Source: Homarus americanus (lineage: Eukaryota; Arthropoda; Malacostraca; Decapoda; Nephropidae). From it: a stretch of 64,000 nucleotides of DNA. Both the position numbers and the translations under genes were made by a program. Numbering within the stretch: the stretch's first letter is position 1; the number at the start of each line of letters is the position of its first letter. Shown in pieces: positions 1 to 10,664 of the stretch. The notes under the pieces were generated by a model. It searched no databases, was not told the origin of the DNA, and saw nothing but the letters and a program-made list of their open reading frames with translations. The stretch lies in assembly GCF_018991925.1 (NCBI RefSeq), contig NW_024737042.1, positions 15,646,773-15,710,772 of the forward strand, in the 5' to 3' direction.

Positions 1-99
1 CATCAGGCTTTACGTTTGTTTGCGTATTGCTCCTCCCCCCCCTCACCCACCCCCCATTAATAGAATCTTCACTGCGGCGGCTGTTGATTTGCCGCCACC

Positions 100-352
100 T
101 CTTTGATCATCTTCTCCCCATATGTTCCTCCTTTCTCCTCTTCCACCTCCCTCCTTTCTCCTCTCACCTCCTCCTTCCCCCTTTCCTTCCTCCTCTCCTT
201 CCTTCTCCTCATCCTCTTTCGTCCTTCTCCTCTCTTCCCTCTCCTCCTCCTCTTTTCCCTCCTACTTCTTCTATTGCTTTCCTCCTCCTCCTCCTTCTCC
301 TCCCTCATCTTCCTCCTCTTCTTCTTCCCTCCCTCCTCCTCCTACCGTGATT
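100..352. repeat. Polypyrimidine (CCT/CTT) low-complexity tract
   Basis: The plus strand is nearly pure C and T for about 250 bases, with irregular CCTCCT and CTTCTT motifs. Open frames across it are Ser/Pro/Leu-rich in one direction and Arg/Glu/Gly-rich in the other, as composition alone predicts. No gene is supported. Confidence 0.9.
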
Positions 353-383
353 CACCCCTGCCGGACCTACAAAAATCACATAT

Positions 384-480
384 GACGTCAGGTTACGTTA
401 GGTCATGTTAGGTCACGTTAGGTCACGTTAGGTCACGTCAGGTCACGTCAGGTCACGTTAGGTCACGTCAGGTCGTTAGG
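384..480. repeat. 10-bp tandem array GGTCACGTTA / GGTCACGTCA
   Basis: Nine consecutive 10-bp units run from 391 to 480 and vary mainly at the last two bases (TTA or TCA). Each junction creates AGGTCA, giving seven perfect copies starting at 400, 410, 420, 430, 440, 450 and 460 with four bases between them. The period is about one helical turn. Confidence 0.9.
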
Positions 481-514
481 CTTAAGTGATATCAAAACCA
501 GATCATGTTCAACC

Positions 515-870
515 TTCCTCTTTATCCTCCCCACTCCCCCAGATGTCTTCTCCCCATCACCCCATCTTTCTCCCTTATTCACCCCCGTCAGACCTCTCCC
601 TCCCTCCCCATCTCTTCATCCTCCCTCACTTCACGTATCTCTCCCAACACCCCACCTACGCCTCCTCTCTCCCCAACCATATCAGTTCATTTTTCCGTCA
701 ACAGTGTTTATGGGAGTTTGACGTTTATTCTCCCTCTCCCCTCCCTCTCTCTCCTCTCGTTCTCCATCTCTCTCCCCTCTCTTTACTCCTCTCGTTCTCC
801 TCTCTCTAATGACCCTCTTCCATCCTCTCTCTCTCTCTCTCTCTCCCATATATATATATATATATATTAG
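515..870. repeat. CT-rich tract ending in (CT)n and (TA)n microsatellites
   Basis: C/T-rich low-complexity sequence leads into a CT dinucleotide run (about 826-845) and a TA run (about 849-868). No conserved protein is seen in any frame. Confidence 0.85.
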
Positions 871-999
871 TTAAGGAAATAATGCACATGAGGTTAATCT
901 GAAAATCTGTTAAACGAAAATCTGCCAGAAATCCTTGTTAACACTTTTTAAACCCGCTACATCCGCTAACACAGTCCTCTACCAAATCACTACCACAAT

Positions 1000-1365
1000 C
1001 CGTTACCACAATCTGTCAGTTCTAACACCACAAACTACAACTCTATCTACAACCATAATCTTTCAATTTCATTCACAACAAACTACGATATTTACTGTAA
1101 TAGTCAACCACCACTACAATCAACTACCACTACCCCATAATCAACCACCAGCACTACCACTAACTACCACTACCCCATAATCAACCACCTCACTACCACA
1201 ATCAACTACCTACCCCATAATCAACCACCCTCACTACCACAATCAACTACCACTACCCATAATCAACCAGCACTACCACAATCAACTACCACTACCCCCA
1301 CAATCAACCACCACTACCCCCATGTCAACCACCCTCACTACCACAATCAACCACCTCTACCACTA
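1000..1365. repeat. Degenerate minisatellite of CAACCACCACTACC-type units
   Basis: The motifs AATCAACCACC and ACTACCAC alternate for about 360 bases, with unit lengths of roughly 20 to 28 bp and many indels. It is an AC-rich, G-poor array. Confidence 0.8.
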
Positions 1366-1374
1366 TTCCTTGGT

Positions 1375-2160
1375 AATCAGAACAGCCGTGACCTCCCAGG
1401 TGGAAAATTTATAAATCAACCTGATTGTAAATTGACCTGAAGACTTATTATTTTTCGTTCATTATTATTATCTTAAACTCAAGTTATTACAAGTGTTCAG
1501 TGTACATTACCATAAGAAGAATAATTTCCTTTATATAACCCTATTATAATTACTTCATCATATAATATAATAATCTACAAAAACAATATATATATAGTAA
1601 TTTATAAAGCATAATTAATACGGTACAGATCCAGGAAGGTTTGGGTGATAATTTTTAATAACGTATCGTAGTGACCTATTCTCTGACCCGCTCGACTATC
1701 ACAAATATCTAAACATCGATTTTTGGTGATTATTGATATCAGTGTCGAAGATTTATATAATCGACCGTGGTTTTACTTGATTATATAACTGGTGATTTAG
1801 CTGCGTAATTTATGGTGATTTTTTCGTGATTACAGGTGCCGCGACGAGGTTCCTGTGACGTCATCAGGTGTCCGCCATTGGTGAGTACTCAGAATGTAAA
1901 CAAATCTTGGGTGATTGTGTTTATATTTTTATTTGTTTTATTTGTTATTTGTTTATTTGTAAGGTAGGTGATTTATTTATTTGTGTTTGTTTTATTGATA
2001 TAATTTGCGTTATTTGATGTATTTACTTATTTGTTGTGATATTAAGAATATTATTATTGTATAGTAAATTTGACGTCCGTTTATTATGTATGTATTGTTG
2101 TTGTTTTGTTTGTCATTTACCTCAGGATCATTAGCCATCAATACATCGCATTAAGTTCAA
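1375..2160. other. AT-rich unique sequence
   Basis: Non-repetitive AT-rich sequence with no long ORF. It contains one GC-rich island around 1830-1890, described separately as a possible short exon. Confidence 0.6.
1836..1880 (+). other. Possible 45-nt exon with CRE-like TGACGTCA
   Basis: A GC-rich 45-nt segment is bounded by TTACAG on the left and GTGAGT on the right, which match 3' and 5' splice-site consensus. It is exactly 15 codons with no stop in one frame (VPRRGSCDVIRCPPL), and a second frame is also open (CRDEVPVTSSGVRH). A perfect CRE palindrome TGACGTCA lies at 1856-1863 and an inverted CCAAT (ATTGG) spans the right edge. It could instead be a promoter or untranslated first exon. 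No family is recognised, and chance splice matches are common in DNA of this kind. Confidence 0.25.
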
Positions 2161-2165
2161 CCATG

Positions 2166-2296
2166 TTGTGTGTGTGTGTGTGTGTGTGTCGAGGAGAGTT
2201 CATACTTAGCCATTTGGGTGAGGGTTGAGAGAATTAATTTTGCATGGTAATGTTCGCGGCTGTTGTGTTGTTGTTACGTTATGTGAGGAGGGCGTG

Positions 2297-2328
<32 letters not shown>

Positions 2329-2330
2329 TT
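2166..2330. repeat. (TG)n and (CT)n microsatellites
   Basis: A TG run lies at about 2168-2190 and a CT run at about 2297-2326. The sequence between them is unremarkable. Confidence 0.85.
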
Positions 2331-2462
2331 TTTTTCTTCTTCTGCCTTTATCACGTATTATCCCTCATCTCCACAGTCGTAAACAGATACATTTACTTAC
2401 ACGAACATATCACAATCGGGAACAAGATGGCGTCAGAAGTTCACTGAGACTCTACCTTACAT

Positions 2463-2765
2463 TATGAGGGGTGATGGGAGGAGGGGAGGAGGAGGAGGAA
2501 GAGGAAAGACGGAGGAGGAAGGGTGAGAGGAGGAGAGAAAAAGGAGGGAGGAAGGAAGGTGAGGAGCAGGAAGGAGGAGGGTGAGGGAAGAGGAGGGAAG
2601 GAGGAAGGACGGTCGAGGAGAGGGAGGGAGGAGGGAGGGAGGAGGGAGAATATGAGAGGATGGGTGGGGGTGGTGGAAGGAGAAGGAGTAGTGGCAGTGA
2701 GGGAGGGGAATGAGGAGGAGCAGTGAGGGAGGAGCAGTGAGGGGAGGGGCAGGGGAGGGAGGGAC
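2463..2765. repeat. Purine-rich (GGA/GAA) tract
   Basis: About 300 bases of nearly pure G/A on the plus strand. About 100 bases later comes a pyrimidine tract of similar length (2860-3060), so the pair is roughly complementary in composition. Confidence 0.85.
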
Positions 2766-2859
2766 AGCCGGCCGTGCCTCAGGTCATAATGATCAAATAT
2801 TCATGATGATGCAGTGTCAGCAAGACCTTATTGCCCTCAGCACCCACAGGAACACACCC

Positions 2860-3060
2860 TGACGCCTCCTCTACCTCCCTCTCCTCCTCTCTCTCCCTCC
2901 TCCTCCCTCCTCCCTCTTCCTCCTTCCCTCTTCCTTCTCCATCTTCCTCTTCCTCTCATTCCTCTCTTCCTTCTCCTCCTCCTCTTCCTGCTTCTCCTCC
3001 TCCACCTCCTCCTCCTCCTCCCTTCCTCTTCCTCCCTCTTCCTCTTCTTCTTCCTGTTGC
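2860..3060. repeat. Pyrimidine-rich (CCT/CTT) tract
   Basis: About 200 bases of C/T-rich sequence. Frames through it are Ser/Pro/Leu runs of composition origin. Confidence 0.85.
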
Positions 3061-3114
3061 TGTTATTACTGACGGGTCCTGTTTGTTGTGTTGTTGTTGT
3101 TGTGCTTCTTCTTC

Positions 3115-3427
3115 CTTGTACTCAATTGGTTAAGTCATTGCTCCAGAGTTGGATGGCATCGTACTCAAGAGTGTGAAGGCAATGTGCTCAAAACTAAACT
3201 TATTCAGTAAGGTAATTAATTGTACTCAATGGAGCCAAATCATGGTACTCATGGGGTTAAAGATATACCTTACTCAATGTTCAATTAATCGTACTCAGGG
3301 GTTGGCATCGTACTCCAAGGGATTAAGTCATCATGCTCAAGTAATTAAGTCATCGTACTCTGGGATTAAACCTTCACACTCAGGGGTTAAGTTATCGTAC
3401 TCAATAGGTTAATGCATCTGTACTCAT
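3115..3427. repeat. Degenerate ~22-bp minisatellite (GTTAAGTCATCGTACTCA)
   Basis: The core GTACTCA recurs about every 20-24 bases with flanking GTTAAGTCATC variants, giving roughly a dozen diverged copies. The spread of mutations suggests an old array. Confidence 0.75.
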
Positions 3428-3500
3428 CATATATGTATGTATGTATGTATATTGAATGTATGTATGTATGTGGCTAAATGTATGTATGTATGTATTTATC
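3428..3500. repeat. (ATGT)n microsatellite
   Basis: Three blocks of TATG/ATGT tetranucleotide repeat are broken by short non-repeat interruptions. Confidence 0.9.
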
Positions 3501-3680
3501 TCTATCATCTCATTATTTATCCAATCTATCAATTTCACAGGTGCTTCATCAGGTTAATAGATAGTGTTCAGTCACTAATTTGAATATCAGGTGAGACCAC
3601 GAGAGCATCAGTAATTAAGGAGGTGTTGGTCCCCAGGGCTCCATTTTTGACTAAACGGTTCAAAGGCAGCATCGGTTATT

Positions 3681-3729
3681 GAGAGAGAGAGGGGGGGGGG
3701 GGGGGGGGGGAGAGAGAGAGAGAGAGAGA
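3681..3729. repeat. (GA)n with an internal run of 20 G
   Basis: A GA dinucleotide repeat is interrupted by an uninterrupted G20 run at 3691-3710 and then resumes as AG repeat. It may form G-quadruplex or triplex DNA. Homopolymer length is prone to sequencing error. Confidence 0.9.
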
Positions 3730-3774
3730 CTTAGTGCAGAACTGATTCGTTAGGGATTGGGTGTGTTAATATAT

Positions 3775-3955
3775 CTTCTTCTCTTCTCTCTCTCTCTCTC
3801 TCTCATTCATACACTTTTCTCCCTTTCCTCCTTTTCTTTCCTTCATCGTTTGGTATTGCTTTTCCCCTCCTCCTACTTCCGTCTTTCTTCCTCTCCTCTC
3901 ACCTCATCTTATCCTCCTTCCCTCCTCCCTCCTCCCTCACCCTCTTCCATACAGA
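3775..3955. repeat. CT-rich tract
   Basis: A CT dinucleotide run near 3786-3805 is followed by irregular C/T-rich sequence. Confidence 0.8.
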
Positions 3956-4487
3956 GAATGTAATTACCCGTTGATCTGATGTGCATATTAATGGGGCGGA
4001 CAAACGCGGCTATAATGGAATTAATACGACCACGGGCACAAGACAGAATTGGGACGGAAGAGGGTCGAGGGCGTCACTCCGACTGTCTACTTCCCCCCTC
4101 CCCCTGACACGTCCCCTTGGCCCCCCTCGTCTTCCTTCTCTCCCATGTCACTCTGGTCTGCTATTCCTCCTTTCCCCCCCCTCCCCACCATAACTGTCTT
4201 CACCCGAGTACCCGATTTGAGGATGGAACCGAGGGGGGGAATTCTAGGGAAGGATCTATGGATGTTCCAGGGAGAAAGGGAGGGTAGGTTCTAGAGGAGA
4301 GCTCTAGGGAGGATGCAAATGAGGGAGAACAGCAATAAGGGGAGAGAGACGAGACAGGAAAGAAGCAAAGGGAAGGGGGTAACTGACGGGGTATATTAAG
4401 GGTGATGAAGGATTACCGATTTCCTCTCCCATCTCCCCTTTCTCTTCTCCCATTCAGACCCCCTTTAGGGTGGTGAGTCGCAAGATG
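3956..4487. other. Mixed unique sequence, nothing recognised
   Basis: Non-repetitive sequence with short CT- and GA-rich stretches and no recognisable coding or RNA feature. It leads into the 4.5-kb satellite block. Confidence 0.5.
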
Positions 4488-6245
4488 GTGTAAGGGTGGA
4501 GAGGGAGGGGTGGGAGGAGGGAGGAGAGAGGGTGGGAGAGGGAGGAAGAGAGGGTGGAGGGAGGGAGAGGGGTGGGAGGAGGTGAGAGAGTGGGTGGAGG
4601 AGGGAGGGGAGAGGGGTGGGAGGAGGGAGGGAGAGGGGTGGAAGAGGGGAGAGAGGGGTGGAGGGAGGGAGGGAGAGGGGTGGAGAGGGAGGGAGAGTGG
4701 TGGGAAGAGGAGAGAGGGGTGGAGAGGGAGGGAGAGGGGTGGAGAGGGAGGGAGAGGGTGAAGAGGGGAGAGAGAGGGGTGGAGAGGTAGGGGAGGTGGA
4801 GGGAGGAGGGAGGGAGGGGTGGAGGAGGAGAGTGGGGTGGAGGAGGGGAGGGAGAGGGGTGGGAGAGGGAGGGAGAGTGGGTGAAAGAGGGGTGAGAGAG
4901 GGGTGAAGGAGGGAGGGAGAGTGTGGGGTGGAGAGGAGGAGAGTGGGGTGGAAGAGGGAGGGAGAGGGTGGAGAGGGAGGGAGAGGGTGGAAGAGGTAGA
5001 GTGGAGGGGTGGAGGAGGTGAGAGAGGGGTGGAGGAGGGAGGAGGGGTGGAGACGGAGGTAGAGTGGAGAGGGAGGGAGAGGGGTGGAAGAGGTGAGAGA
5101 GGGGTGGGAAGGGAGGAGAGTGGGGTGGAGAGGGAGGGAGAGGGGTGAAGAGGTGGGAGAGGGGTGAAGGAGGGAGGGGAGAGGGTGGAGAGGGAGGGAG
5201 AGGGTGGAAGAGGTGAGAGAGGGGTGGAAAGGGAGGGGAGAGAGGGTGGAGATGGAGGGAGAGTGGGGTGGAAGGGAGAGTGGGTGGAGGAGGGAGGGGA
5301 GAGTGGGGGGAGGGAGGTGGGGAGAGAGAGGGTGGAGGAGGGAGGGAGAGGGGTGGGTGGAGGAGGAGGGAGGGGTGGGAGAGGGAGGGAGAGGGGTAGA
5401 AGAGGAGAGAGTGGGTGGAGGGTAGGGGAGGGAGAGGGGTGGAGGAGGGAGGAGAGTGGGTGGGAGGGGGAGGGAGAGGGGTGGAAGGAGGTGAGAGAGG
5501 GGTGGGGAGGAGGGAGGAGAGTGGGTGGAGGCAGGAGGGAGAGGGGTGGAGGAGGTGAGAGAGTGGGTGGAAGGAGGAAGGGGTGGAGGAAGGAGGGGTG
5601 GAGAGGTGGGTGGAGGAGGTGAGAGTGGGGTGGAGAGGGAGGGGGAGGGGTGGAGGAGGGGGGAGAGTGGGTGGGAGGAGGGAGGGAGAGTGGGGTGGGA
5701 GGGGAGGTGAGAGAGTGGTGGAGAGGGAGGAGAGGGGTGGAGAGGGGAGGGGAGGTGGGGAGAGGGAGGGGAGTGGGTGGAGGGGAGGGGAGTGGGTAGG
5801 GAGGGGTGGAGAGAGTGGGTGGAGAGGGGAGGGAGAGGGGTGGGAGAGGGGAGGGGGGAGTGGGGTGGAGGAGGTGGGAGGAGGGTGGAGAGGGAGGGAG
5901 GGGTGGAGGAGGGAGGGGAGAGTGGGTGGAGGGAGGTGGGAGAGGGGTGGGAAGGGAGGAGAGTAGGGTGGGAGGAAGGGAGGTGTGAGAGAGAGGGGTG
6001 GAGGAGGTGAGAGAGGGTGGAGGGGAGGGGAGAGTGGGTGGGAGGAGGGAGGAGAGTGGGGAGGAGGAGGAGAGGGGTGGGAGGAGGTGAGAGTGGGTGG
6101 GAGTGGAGGGAGGTGGGTGGAGGGAGGTGAGAGATTGGTGGAGGGAGGGAGAGAGGGGAGAGAGAGGGGGAGGGAGAGGTGAGAGTGAGTGAGAGAGAGA
6201 GGGTGAGGGAGGAGGGAGAGAGAGGGGTGAGCAGTGAGGGAGAGA
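4488..6245. repeat. Purine-rich minisatellite A (GGAGAGGGAGGGAGAGGGGT)
   Basis: About 1.75 kb of plus-strand G/A with a T roughly every 18-22 bases. Units are built from GGAGAGGGAGGG and GGGGTGGA motifs. Gly/Arg/Glu-rich open frames exist in several registers because the composition lacks stop codons, so they are not genes. Confidence 0.92.
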
Positions 6246-6250
6246 GAGGC

Positions 6251-7575
6251 AGGTGTAAGAGGTGTACCTGGTGTTATTGGTGTACCTGGGAGGTCAGAGG
6301 TGTACCTGAAGTGTCAGGGGTGTACCTGGAAGTGTCAGAGGTGTACCTGAGATTCTGAGGTGTACCTGGGAGTGTCAGAGGTGTACCTGGGAGTGTCAGA
6401 GGGTGTACCTGGGAGTGTCTGAGGTGTACCTGGAATGTCAGAGGTGTATCTGGGAGTGTCATCGGTGTACCTGGGAGGTCAGAGGTGTACCTGGGAGTGT
6501 CAGAGGTGTACCTGGGAGTGTCAGAGGTGTACCTGGGAGTGTCAGAGGTGTACCTGGAAGTGTCAGGGGTGTACCTGGAGTGTCAGAGGTGTACCTGGGA
6601 GTGTCTTCAGGTGTACCTGGGATTGTCAGAGGTGTACCTGGGAGTGTCAGGGGTAACTGGGAGTGTCAGGGGTGTACCTGGGAGTGACAGCGGTGTACCT
6701 GGGAGGTCAGAGGTGTACCTGGGAGTGTCTGAGGTGTACCTGGGAGTGTCTGAGGTGTACCTGGAAGTGTCTGAGGTGCCATGGGAGTGTCAGGAGGTGT
6801 ACCTGGCAGTGTCAGAGGTGTACCTGGGAGTGTCAGCGGTGTACCTGGGAGTGTCAGAGGTGTACCTGGAGTGTCAGGAGGTGTGCCTGGGAGGTCAGGA
6901 GGTGCACCTGGGAGTGTCAGAGGTGCACCTGGGAGTGTCTGAGGTGTACCTGGGAGTGTCTGAGTTGTACCTGGGAGTGTCAGAGGTGTACCTGGGAGTG
7001 TCAGAGGTGTACCTGGGAGGTCAGGGGTGTACCTGAATGTCAGAGGTGTACCTGGGAGTCTCAGAGGTGCCTGGGAGGCGTGAGGTGCACTTGGGAGTGT
7101 CGAGGTGCACCTGGGAGTGTCTGAGGTGTACCTGGGAGTGTCTGAGGTGTACCTGGGAGTGTCTGAGGTGCACTGCAGTCAAGGAGGCCTGGGAGTGTCA
7201 GGTACCTGGGAATGTCAGAGGTTTGCCTGGGAGTGTCAGAGGTGTACCTGGGAGTGTCAGGATGTACCTGGGAGGTCTGAGGTGTACCTGGGAGTGTCTG
7301 AGGTGTACCTGGAGTGTCTGAGGTGTACCTGGAGTGAGGGTGTACCTGGGAATGTCAGAGGTGTACCTGGGAGTGTCTGAGGTGTACCTGGGAGTGTCTG
7401 AGGTGTACCTGGGAGAGTTCAGGTGTACCTGGGAGGTCAGGAGAACCTGGGAGTGTGAAGAGGTGTACCTGGGAGTGAGAGGTGTACCAGGGAGGGCCAG
7501 AGGAGTAACGGTAGAGGTGTACCTGGGAGTGTCAGAGGTGTACCTTGGAGTGTCGGAGGTGTACCTGGGAGTGTA
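6251..7575. repeat. 21-bp minisatellite, core GGTGTACCTGGGAGTGTC
   Basis: About 60 copies of a 21-bp unit (core plus AGA), with 1-3 bp deletions that give 18-20 bp variants. Because 21 is seven codons, frames read as repeated SEVYLGV on the plus strand. These frames switch whenever a unit loses bases, there is no flanking unique coding sequence, and no domain is recognisable. It is best read as a satellite sandwiched between two purine-rich arrays. Confidence 0.93.
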
Positions 7576-9060
7576 AGAGGGAGGGAGAGAGAGTGGGAGG
7601 GAAGGGGAGGAGAGAGTGAGGAAGGAGGAGAGAGAGGGAGGGGAAGGAGGGAGAGGAGAGGGAGAGGAGAGGAGGGAAGGGGAGGGAGAGAGGGAGGGAA
7701 GGGGAGGGAGAGAGAGTGAGGGAAGGAGGGAGAGAGGTGAGGGAAGGAGGGAGAGAGAGTGAGGGAAGGGGAGGGAGGAGAGAGGGGTGAGGAAGGAGGG
7801 AGAGAGAGGGAGGGAAGGAGGGAGAGAGGTGAGGAAGGAGGGAGAGATAGTGGAGGGAAGGGGAGGGAGGAGAGAGGAGGAAGGGGAGTGGGAGAGAGAG
7901 TGTGAGGGAAGGAGGGAGAGAGAGGTGGAGGGAAGGAGGGAGAGAGATGTGAGGAGGGGAGAGAGGAGTGTGGAGGGAAGGAGGGAGAGAGAGTGGAGGA
8001 AGGAGGGAGAGAGTGTGGAGGGAAGGGAGGAGAGAGTGTGAGGGAAGGAGGGGGAGAGAGAGAGGAGGGAGGGGGAGAGAGAGTGTGAGGGAAGGAGGGA
8101 GAGAGAGGGGAGGGGAAGGGGAGAGAGAGTGTGAGGGAAGGAGGGAGGAGAGAGGTGGAGGGAAGGGGAGGGAGAGAGAGGGAGGGAAGGAGGGAGGGAG
8201 AGGAGGGAAGGGGAGGGAGAGAGGATGGAGGAGTGAGGGAGGGAGAGGAGGGGGAGGGAGAGAGAGGAGGGAAGGAGGGAGAGAGGAGGGAGGGGAGGGA
8301 GAGAGGAGGTGAGGGAAGGAGGGAGAGAGAGTGAGGAAGGAGGGGAGAGAGTGGAGGGAAGGGGAGGGAGAGAGGAGGTGAGGGAAGGGGAGGGAGAGGA
8401 GGGAAGGAGGGAGAGAGAGGTGAGGGAAGGGGAGGAGAGAGAGTGTGAGGGAAGGGGAGGGAGAGAGAGTGTGAGGGAAGGAGGAGAGAGTGGGAGGGGA
8501 AGGGGAGGAGAGAGGTGAGAGGAAGGGGAGGGGAGAGAGTGTGAGGGAAGGGGAGGGAGAGAGTGAGGGAAGGGGAGGAGAGAGGAGAGTGTGAGGGAAG
8601 GGGAGGGAGAGAGGGTGTGGGGAGGGGAAGGAGGGAGAGAGAGTGGAGGGAAGGGGAGGGAGAGAGGTGAGGAAGGAGGAGAGAGAGGTGAGGGAAGGGG
8701 AGGAGAGAGGAGGGAGAGGAGGGAGGAGAGGTGGAGGGAAGGGGAGGGAGAGAGAGGTGAGGGGAGGGAGGAGAGAGTGTGAGGGAAGGGGAGAGAGAGA
8801 GGAGGGAAGGGAGGGGAGAGAGAGGAGGGAAGGGGAGGGAGAGAGAGTGTGGGAGGGAGGGAGGAGAGAGGAGGGAAGGGGAGGGAGAGTGTGGAGGGAA
8901 GAAAGTTGAGAAGGAGGAAGTGGAGGGAAGGGAGAGAGAGGGAGGGAGGGGGAGGGAAGAGGAGGGAGGAGAGAGAGGAAGATTTGAGGGAAGAAAGCTA
9001 AGGAGGAAGAGGAGAGGTAAGGAGGGGAAGAGAAGAGAGAAGTGAAAGGAAAAAAGGAGG
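7576..9060. repeat. Purine-rich minisatellite B (GAGGGAAGGGGAGGGAGAGA)
   Basis: About 1.5 kb of nearly pure plus-strand purine with a unit near 22-25 bp (GAGGGAAGGGGAGGGAGAGAG plus GTGT variants). The complementary strand gives a 562-codon Ser/Pro/Leu frame extending from 9125 to 7437, which follows from polypyrimidine composition and is rejected as a gene. Confidence 0.92.
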
Positions 9061-9220
9061 AGTAAGAAGAAGGTGGTAACAGAGTAAGGAGGGGAAGGAG
9101 GAGAAGGAGGGGCTCTACCTGACAATCTAATTACCTAACTGACTGACTTATTAACTGACTTATTAACTGACTGAGATAACTTTCCCCACAAGTACCAACA
9201 ACTCTATAACACTTTAAACC

Positions 9221-9228
9221 AATTCTAA

Positions 9229-9279
<51 letters not shown>

Positions 9280-9280
9280 C
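9221..9280. repeat. (AAT)n microsatellite
   Basis: Pure AAT trinucleotide repeat of about 19 units. A short ACTGACTTATTA tandem lies just upstream at about 9140-9175. Confidence 0.95.
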
Positions 9281-9581
9281 ACTTTATCTAAAATGTCAAA
9301 CTTCATAACATTTCAAATCTCCATAGAATACTCATAGGGAGGAAAAAGACCCATTTCTACTCCCATTGTTTATGCTAAACCACGAAAAGCAATAATCCTG
9401 GGCTATGCTTCCAGACGTGCTCAGCCTTACGATCTAATCCTCTCTCCCTTCTTCCCTCTATAAGACACTATCCTTAAACCCTTCGAGACTGTAAGCCAAT
9501 AATAACTCAGTTCTTACGGATACATACGTTTAGCTTCGGGGAGATAGTGAAAGAGTCTAGTTTTTGGTGATATACCTCTCA

Positions 9582-9602
9582 AGGGGTGTGTGTGTGTGTG
9601 TG

Positions 9603-9664
<62 letters not shown>
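9582..9664. repeat. (GT)n microsatellite
   Basis: A long GT run with one GGG interruption near 9601-9604. Confidence 0.95.
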
Positions 9665-9667
<3 letters not shown>

Positions 9668-9974
9668 CTGTGAAAAACCTCTCCCTCTTTCTATATTTTT
9701 CTATATATCCCTCTATGTATGTATGTACGGATGTTTTTTAAGAGAACTCCCTCTTTGACCACGAAAAGCTCAATTAACAGTTTTTACTACAAGTGAGCTG
9801 CCTGAGAAACACAAAATAAACAAGCCTCTACAGTAAAACATATCGGAAGCAGGTCATTAGTGATGTAAAAATGTTTGTAAGTTTTATGTCATTACCATGG
9901 CTAATTACTAAACTAATTTTATAACCACTATATATAATCATGTTGAGACTTTAAAGTAAATAAAAATAGCAAAA
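9665..9974. other. Unique AT-rich sequence
   Basis: Apart from a short TATG repeat near 9712-9730, nothing is recognised. Confidence 0.5.
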
Positions 9975-10085
9975 AGTATCGTACCTTTATGCACCTGGGT
10001 CGACTTAAGGTACCCCGGGGTGTGAACTAGTGACCCAGAGGACGGGAGTGGAGTGATGTATCCACTCAGCCACTGGTCTTTGCTT
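9975..10085 (-). mobile_element. tRNA-like SINE relic
   Basis: Read on the minus strand, TGGCTGAGTGG matches the RNA polymerase III A box (TRGYNNARNNG). About 40 bases later AGTTCACACCC resembles the B box GGTTCRANYCC with changes at two positions. The spacing is that of a tRNA, most like a tRNA-Ser/Leu head. The following sequence contains GGGTACC and does not continue a tRNA fold. This is typical of a decayed tRNA-derived SINE and not of a working tRNA gene. Confidence 0.45.
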
Positions 10086-10168
10086 ACCTCTGTGTGAATC
10101 ATCTTATAAACACCAAAGTTATCATCACACTTCAACAGGAAAACCTTTTTTATTCAGAGTACTATACA

Positions 10169-10267
10169 CTTGACTCGGCCACCATGACCCGGCCACCATG
10201 ACCCGGTCACCTTGACCCGGCCACCTTGACCCGGCCACCTTAACCCGGCCACCTTGACTTGGCCAGC
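10169..10267. repeat. 15-bp tandem array CCTTGACCCGGCCAC
   Basis: Six to seven near-perfect 15-bp units, each with CCGG and CpG sites. The frame stays open across units, but there is no coding context. Confidence 0.88.
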
Positions 10268-10361
10268 TTCCTACTACCACTTAGTCACCTAGCTCCTCAG
10301 GTCACCACCCACCACCACCTTTACATCAACCAATACACCTGGTCTCTGGGTTGACCACGCA

Positions 10362-10386
10362 CACGCACACACACACACACACACAC
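10362..10386. repeat. (CA)n microsatellite
   Basis: A short CA run preceded by GCACACGC. Confidence 0.9.
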
Positions 10387-10526
10387 TCCGCCAGGCGAGA
10401 GGTTGAAGGAGGTGCTACCTGACACCTGGCTGCCTCTCTCCACCTCCAATTAGGGTGATGATGCTCATCTCAACAGTCATTTACTGATTAAAGCGGAAAG
10501 TGATTAAGGATTTATATCTTCACTCA

Positions 10527-10615
10527 GAGGAGGAGGAGGAAGGGGAAGAGGAGGGGGGCAGGAGGAGGAAGAAGAGGAGGAGGAAAATGGGGGGGGGGAT
10601 AGGAAGAAGAGGAGT
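10527..10615. repeat. Purine-rich (GGA) tract
   Basis: GGA-rich low-complexity sequence with one run of about nine G. Confidence 0.85.
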
Positions 10616-10664
10616 AGTTCATTTCCTCACTGAAAAACTCTTATTAACCTTGAAACAAACAAAT

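Noticed and set aside
7437..9125. 562-codon minus-strand Ser/Pro/Leu ORF
   Set aside because: Complement of purine array B; low complexity only.
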